Assembly: GCA_002709225.1 (NCBI GenBank)
Contig: PAQH01000061.1
Span: forward strand, 1-37,529
From: Planctomycetaceae bacterium
GTDB lineage: Bacteria > Planctomycetota > Planctomycetia > Pirellulales > Pirellulaceae
Direction: 5' to 3'
Length of the DNA: 37,529 bases
The position numbers were made by a program, and so were the translations under genes. Of the stretch, positions 35,971-37,529 are shown piece by piece (position 1 is the first letter of the stretch; each line of letters starts with the position of its first letter). Below the pieces are notes generated by a model. It was not told the DNA's origin. It made no database searches and was given only the letters and a program-made list of their open reading frames with translations.

Positions 35971-37386
35971 ATGATCGACCGTCGAAATTGGTTACGTCGG
36001 GCAGGCTGCGGATTTGGGTCTCTGGCAGCGGCTGCGCTGTTGCAGGATGCAGGGACGGCTGCCGCTGCTGCGCGGAAGAATCCGCTGGCGCCTCGGTCAC
36101 CTCACTTTCCCGCCAAGGCCCGCAGTGTGATTTTCCTGTACATGCATGGGGGTGCATCCCACATCGATTCCTTCGATTACCGCCCCGAACTCGAACGCCG
36201 GCAGGGAGAGCCCTTGCCCGCCTCGGTGAACACAGCCCGCAATCAATTTAATGCCGGTCTGGGCAGCATTCTCAAGTCGCCCTGGAAGTTTCGGCAATAC
36301 GGACAATGTGGTGCCTGGGTCAGTGATCTGTTTCCGCAGGTGGGCCAGGTCGCGGACGAGCTCTGTTTCATCAAGTCGATGTATAGCAATAACAACGCGC
36401 ACACTCCTGCCACGTTGGAACTGCACACCGGTTCACAGACTTTAATGCGTCCGAGCATGGGGTCCTGGGTCGCTTATGGTCTGGGAAGTGAAAACCAGAA
36501 TCTGCCAGGTTTTGTGACGATTTGCCCACCTCTGACCTATTCCGGCCAAAGAAATTTTGGCAGCGCGTTTTTGCCGGCGACCTATCAAGGAACGATGATC
36601 GGAACGAATCGGATTGCTGCCAAAGAAGCCCGCTTTCGCAACATTGACCAAGGTGCTATCACCAGCGCTGACCAGCGCCAGATGTTGGACTTATTACAGG
36701 CTGGCAATCGCGAACAACTGCAGCGTTCTGGAGACGATGTTGCCTGGCAATCGCGGATGGCGTCATTCGAGCTTGCTTTTCGCATGCAGTCGCACGCCCC
36801 CGAAGTGTTGGACCTGTCAGCTGAATCCCAGGAGACGCTCGCGCTGTATGGTGTGGATGATCCAGTGACGGAGAATTACGGTCGGGAGTTGTTGTTGGCG
36901 CGTCGATGTGTCGAACGGGGAATTCGCTTTGTGCACGTTGCGCACACGGGTGGCCGAGGGGGTCGCTGGGATCAACACAGCGGTTTGGTCGCAGGCCATG
37001 GCAACAACGCGAAGTCGTGTGACAAGCCAATTGCCGGCTTGATTCGTGACTTGAAACGACGCGGTCTGCTCGACGAGACATTGGTCATCTGGAGTACGGA
37101 GTTTGGCCGTACGCCGGAAGTGCAGAACAAGACGGGACGGGGGCATCACGCGCAAGGTTTTACTTTTTGGCTCGCCGGTGGTGGTGTGAAGCCTGGTTTT
37201 TCGTATGGTGCAACCGATGACTTTGGCTATCACGCGGTGGAATCCCCGGTGGACTTGCACGACTTGCACGCCACCGTGTTACACCTGCTGGGACTGGACC
37301 ACACACGGCTGACGTATCGATACTCGGGCCGTGATTTTCGTTTGACCGATGTGAGTGGTCGCGTTGTACGGGAAATCATTGCGTGA
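35971..37386 (+). CDS. DUF1501 protein, Tat-exported partner of DUF1553 cytochrome
   Basis: 471 residues from ATG 35971, behind a good GGGAGAG element. The N-terminus has twin arginines (DRRNWLRR at 3-10), followed by an Ala-rich hydrophobic stretch, as in Tat signals. Family landmarks are KARSVIFLYMHGGASHIDSFD at about 48-68 (landmark), LCFIKSMYSNNNAHTPA, ENYGRELLLARRCVERGIRFV, GGRWDQHSG, VIWSTEFGRTPE and GRGHHAQGFTFWLAGGGVKPG (landmark). DUF1501 belongs to the alkaline-phosphatase/sulfatase-like superfamily, and the conserved D, H and TEFGRTP residues are present. The substrate is not known. Adjacency to the DUF1549/DUF1553 gene is the usual planctomycete arrangement. Confidence 0.93.
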   Translation: MIDRRNWLRRAGCGFGSLAAAALLQDAGTAAAAARKNPLAPRSPHFPAKARSVIFLYMHGGASHIDSFDYRPELERRQGEPLPASVNTARNQFNAGLGSILKSPWKFRQYGQCGAWVSDLFPQVGQVADELCFIKSMYSNNNAHTPATLELHTGSQTLMRPSMGSWVAYGLGSENQNLPGFVTICPPLTYSGQRNFGSAFLPATYQGTMIGTNRIAAKEARFRNIDQGAITSADQRQMLDLLQAGNREQLQRSGDDVAWQSRMASFELAFRMQSHAPEVLDLSAESQETLALYGVDDPVTENYGRELLLARRCVERGIRFVHVAHTGGRGGRWDQHSGLVAGHGNNAKSCDKPIAGLIRDLKRRGLLDETLVIWSTEFGRTPEVQNKTGRGHHAQGFTFWLAGGGVKPGFSYGATDDFGYHAVESPVDLHDLHATVLHLLGLDHTRLTYRYSGRDFRLTDVSGRVVREIIA

Positions 37387-37418
37387 TGCGGATGGCAAGC
37401 AAGGCAAAACGAGACGGT

Positions 37419-37441
37419 TGCCGGGGCGATGTTCCCCGGTA
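37419..37441 (+). terminator. GC-rich hairpin after DUF1501 gene
   Basis: TGCCGGGG (37419-37426) pairs with CCCCGGTA (37434-37441) around a seven-base loop: eight pairs including one G-T. It begins 33 bases after the DUF1501 stop and ends next to the AGGG ribosome-binding element of the next gene. No T-run follows, so it may be a weak terminator or may tune translation of the downstream gene. Confidence 0.35.
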
Positions 37442-37452
37442 GGGTGTGCCTC

Positions 37453-37529
37453 ATGGATCGCAGGACATTTGTTTTTCAGTCAGGCATGGCGGGGTTGTTT
37501 AGCGCCGCGGCGGCGGCGCGCGCCGCCGG
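37453..37529 (+). CDS. Start of an exported protein, cut by window edge
   Basis: ATG 37453 has an AGGG element (37441-37444) eight bases upstream. The 25 visible codons begin MDRRTFVFQSGMAGLF and run into a stretch of alanines, which resembles a Tat-type signal peptide (DRRTF with a hydrophobic segment). The rest is outside the window, so the family cannot be named. Same strand as the DUF1501 gene and 66 bases from it, so it may share the transcript. Confidence 0.6.
   Translation, partial: MDRRTFVFQSGMAGLFSAAAAARAA

Overview
The window looks like chromosomal DNA from a planctomycete, probably of the Pirellulaceae/Planctomycetales type. This rests on gene content and was not tested by a database search. 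It carries several families that are expanded in that phylum: two large PVC-type sorbosone-dehydrogenase-like proteins with a C-terminal CxxCH haem domain, a DUF1592/DUF1588/DUF1585 cytochrome paired with a DUF1552 protein, a DUF1549/DUF1553 cytochrome paired with a DUF1501 protein, and a complete MoxR/Bat (VWA) operon. Coding density is high and GC is moderately high. No tRNA, rRNA, CRISPR array, insertion sequence or broken gene was seen, and no gap without a gene exceeds about 300 bases.

Layout. (1) 1-2142: 3' part of a dehydrogenase/cytochrome c fusion. (2) 2366-13431: nine same-strand genes in a compact operon: MoxR AAA+ ATPase, DUF58 protein, a membrane-anchored TPR protein with a parvulin/SurA-like C-terminus, a DUF4381-like membrane protein, two VWA membrane proteins (BatA, BatB), a TPR and Gln-rich BatC-like protein, BatD and a BatE-like TPR/SH3 protein. 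(3) 13722-16178: a full-length paralogue of the first gene, so the Bat operon lies between two copies of one family. (4) 16393-19876: a tight three-gene operon of an OPA-type organophosphate transporter, a LicC-like nucleotidyltransferase and a MetE C-terminal-like zinc methyltransferase. (5) 19932-20753, minus strand: a 2-keto-4-pentenoate hydratase-like protein. (6) 20964-29250: DUF1592-type cytochrome, DUF1552 Tat-exported protein and a very large PcRGLX/YetA-like (exo-rhamnogalacturonan lyase-like) exported protein. (7) 29318-32164, minus strand: NIPSNAP protein, class V aminotransferase and M20 peptidase/deacylase. (8) 32433-37386: DUF1549-LamG-DUF1553 cytochrome and DUF1501 protein, followed by the first 25 codons of another exported protein.

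How the genes may work together. Established family knowledge links MoxR, DUF58 and Bat proteins in an envelope-located stress or chaperone-like assembly. The two cytochrome/partner pairs are exported modules of unknown biochemical function, often found near polysaccharide-degradation genes in planctomycetes. Here one pair directly precedes a polysaccharide-lyase-like gene. The transporter-nucleotidyltransferase-methyltransferase operon is the least explained unit and the best candidate for an undescribed pathway.
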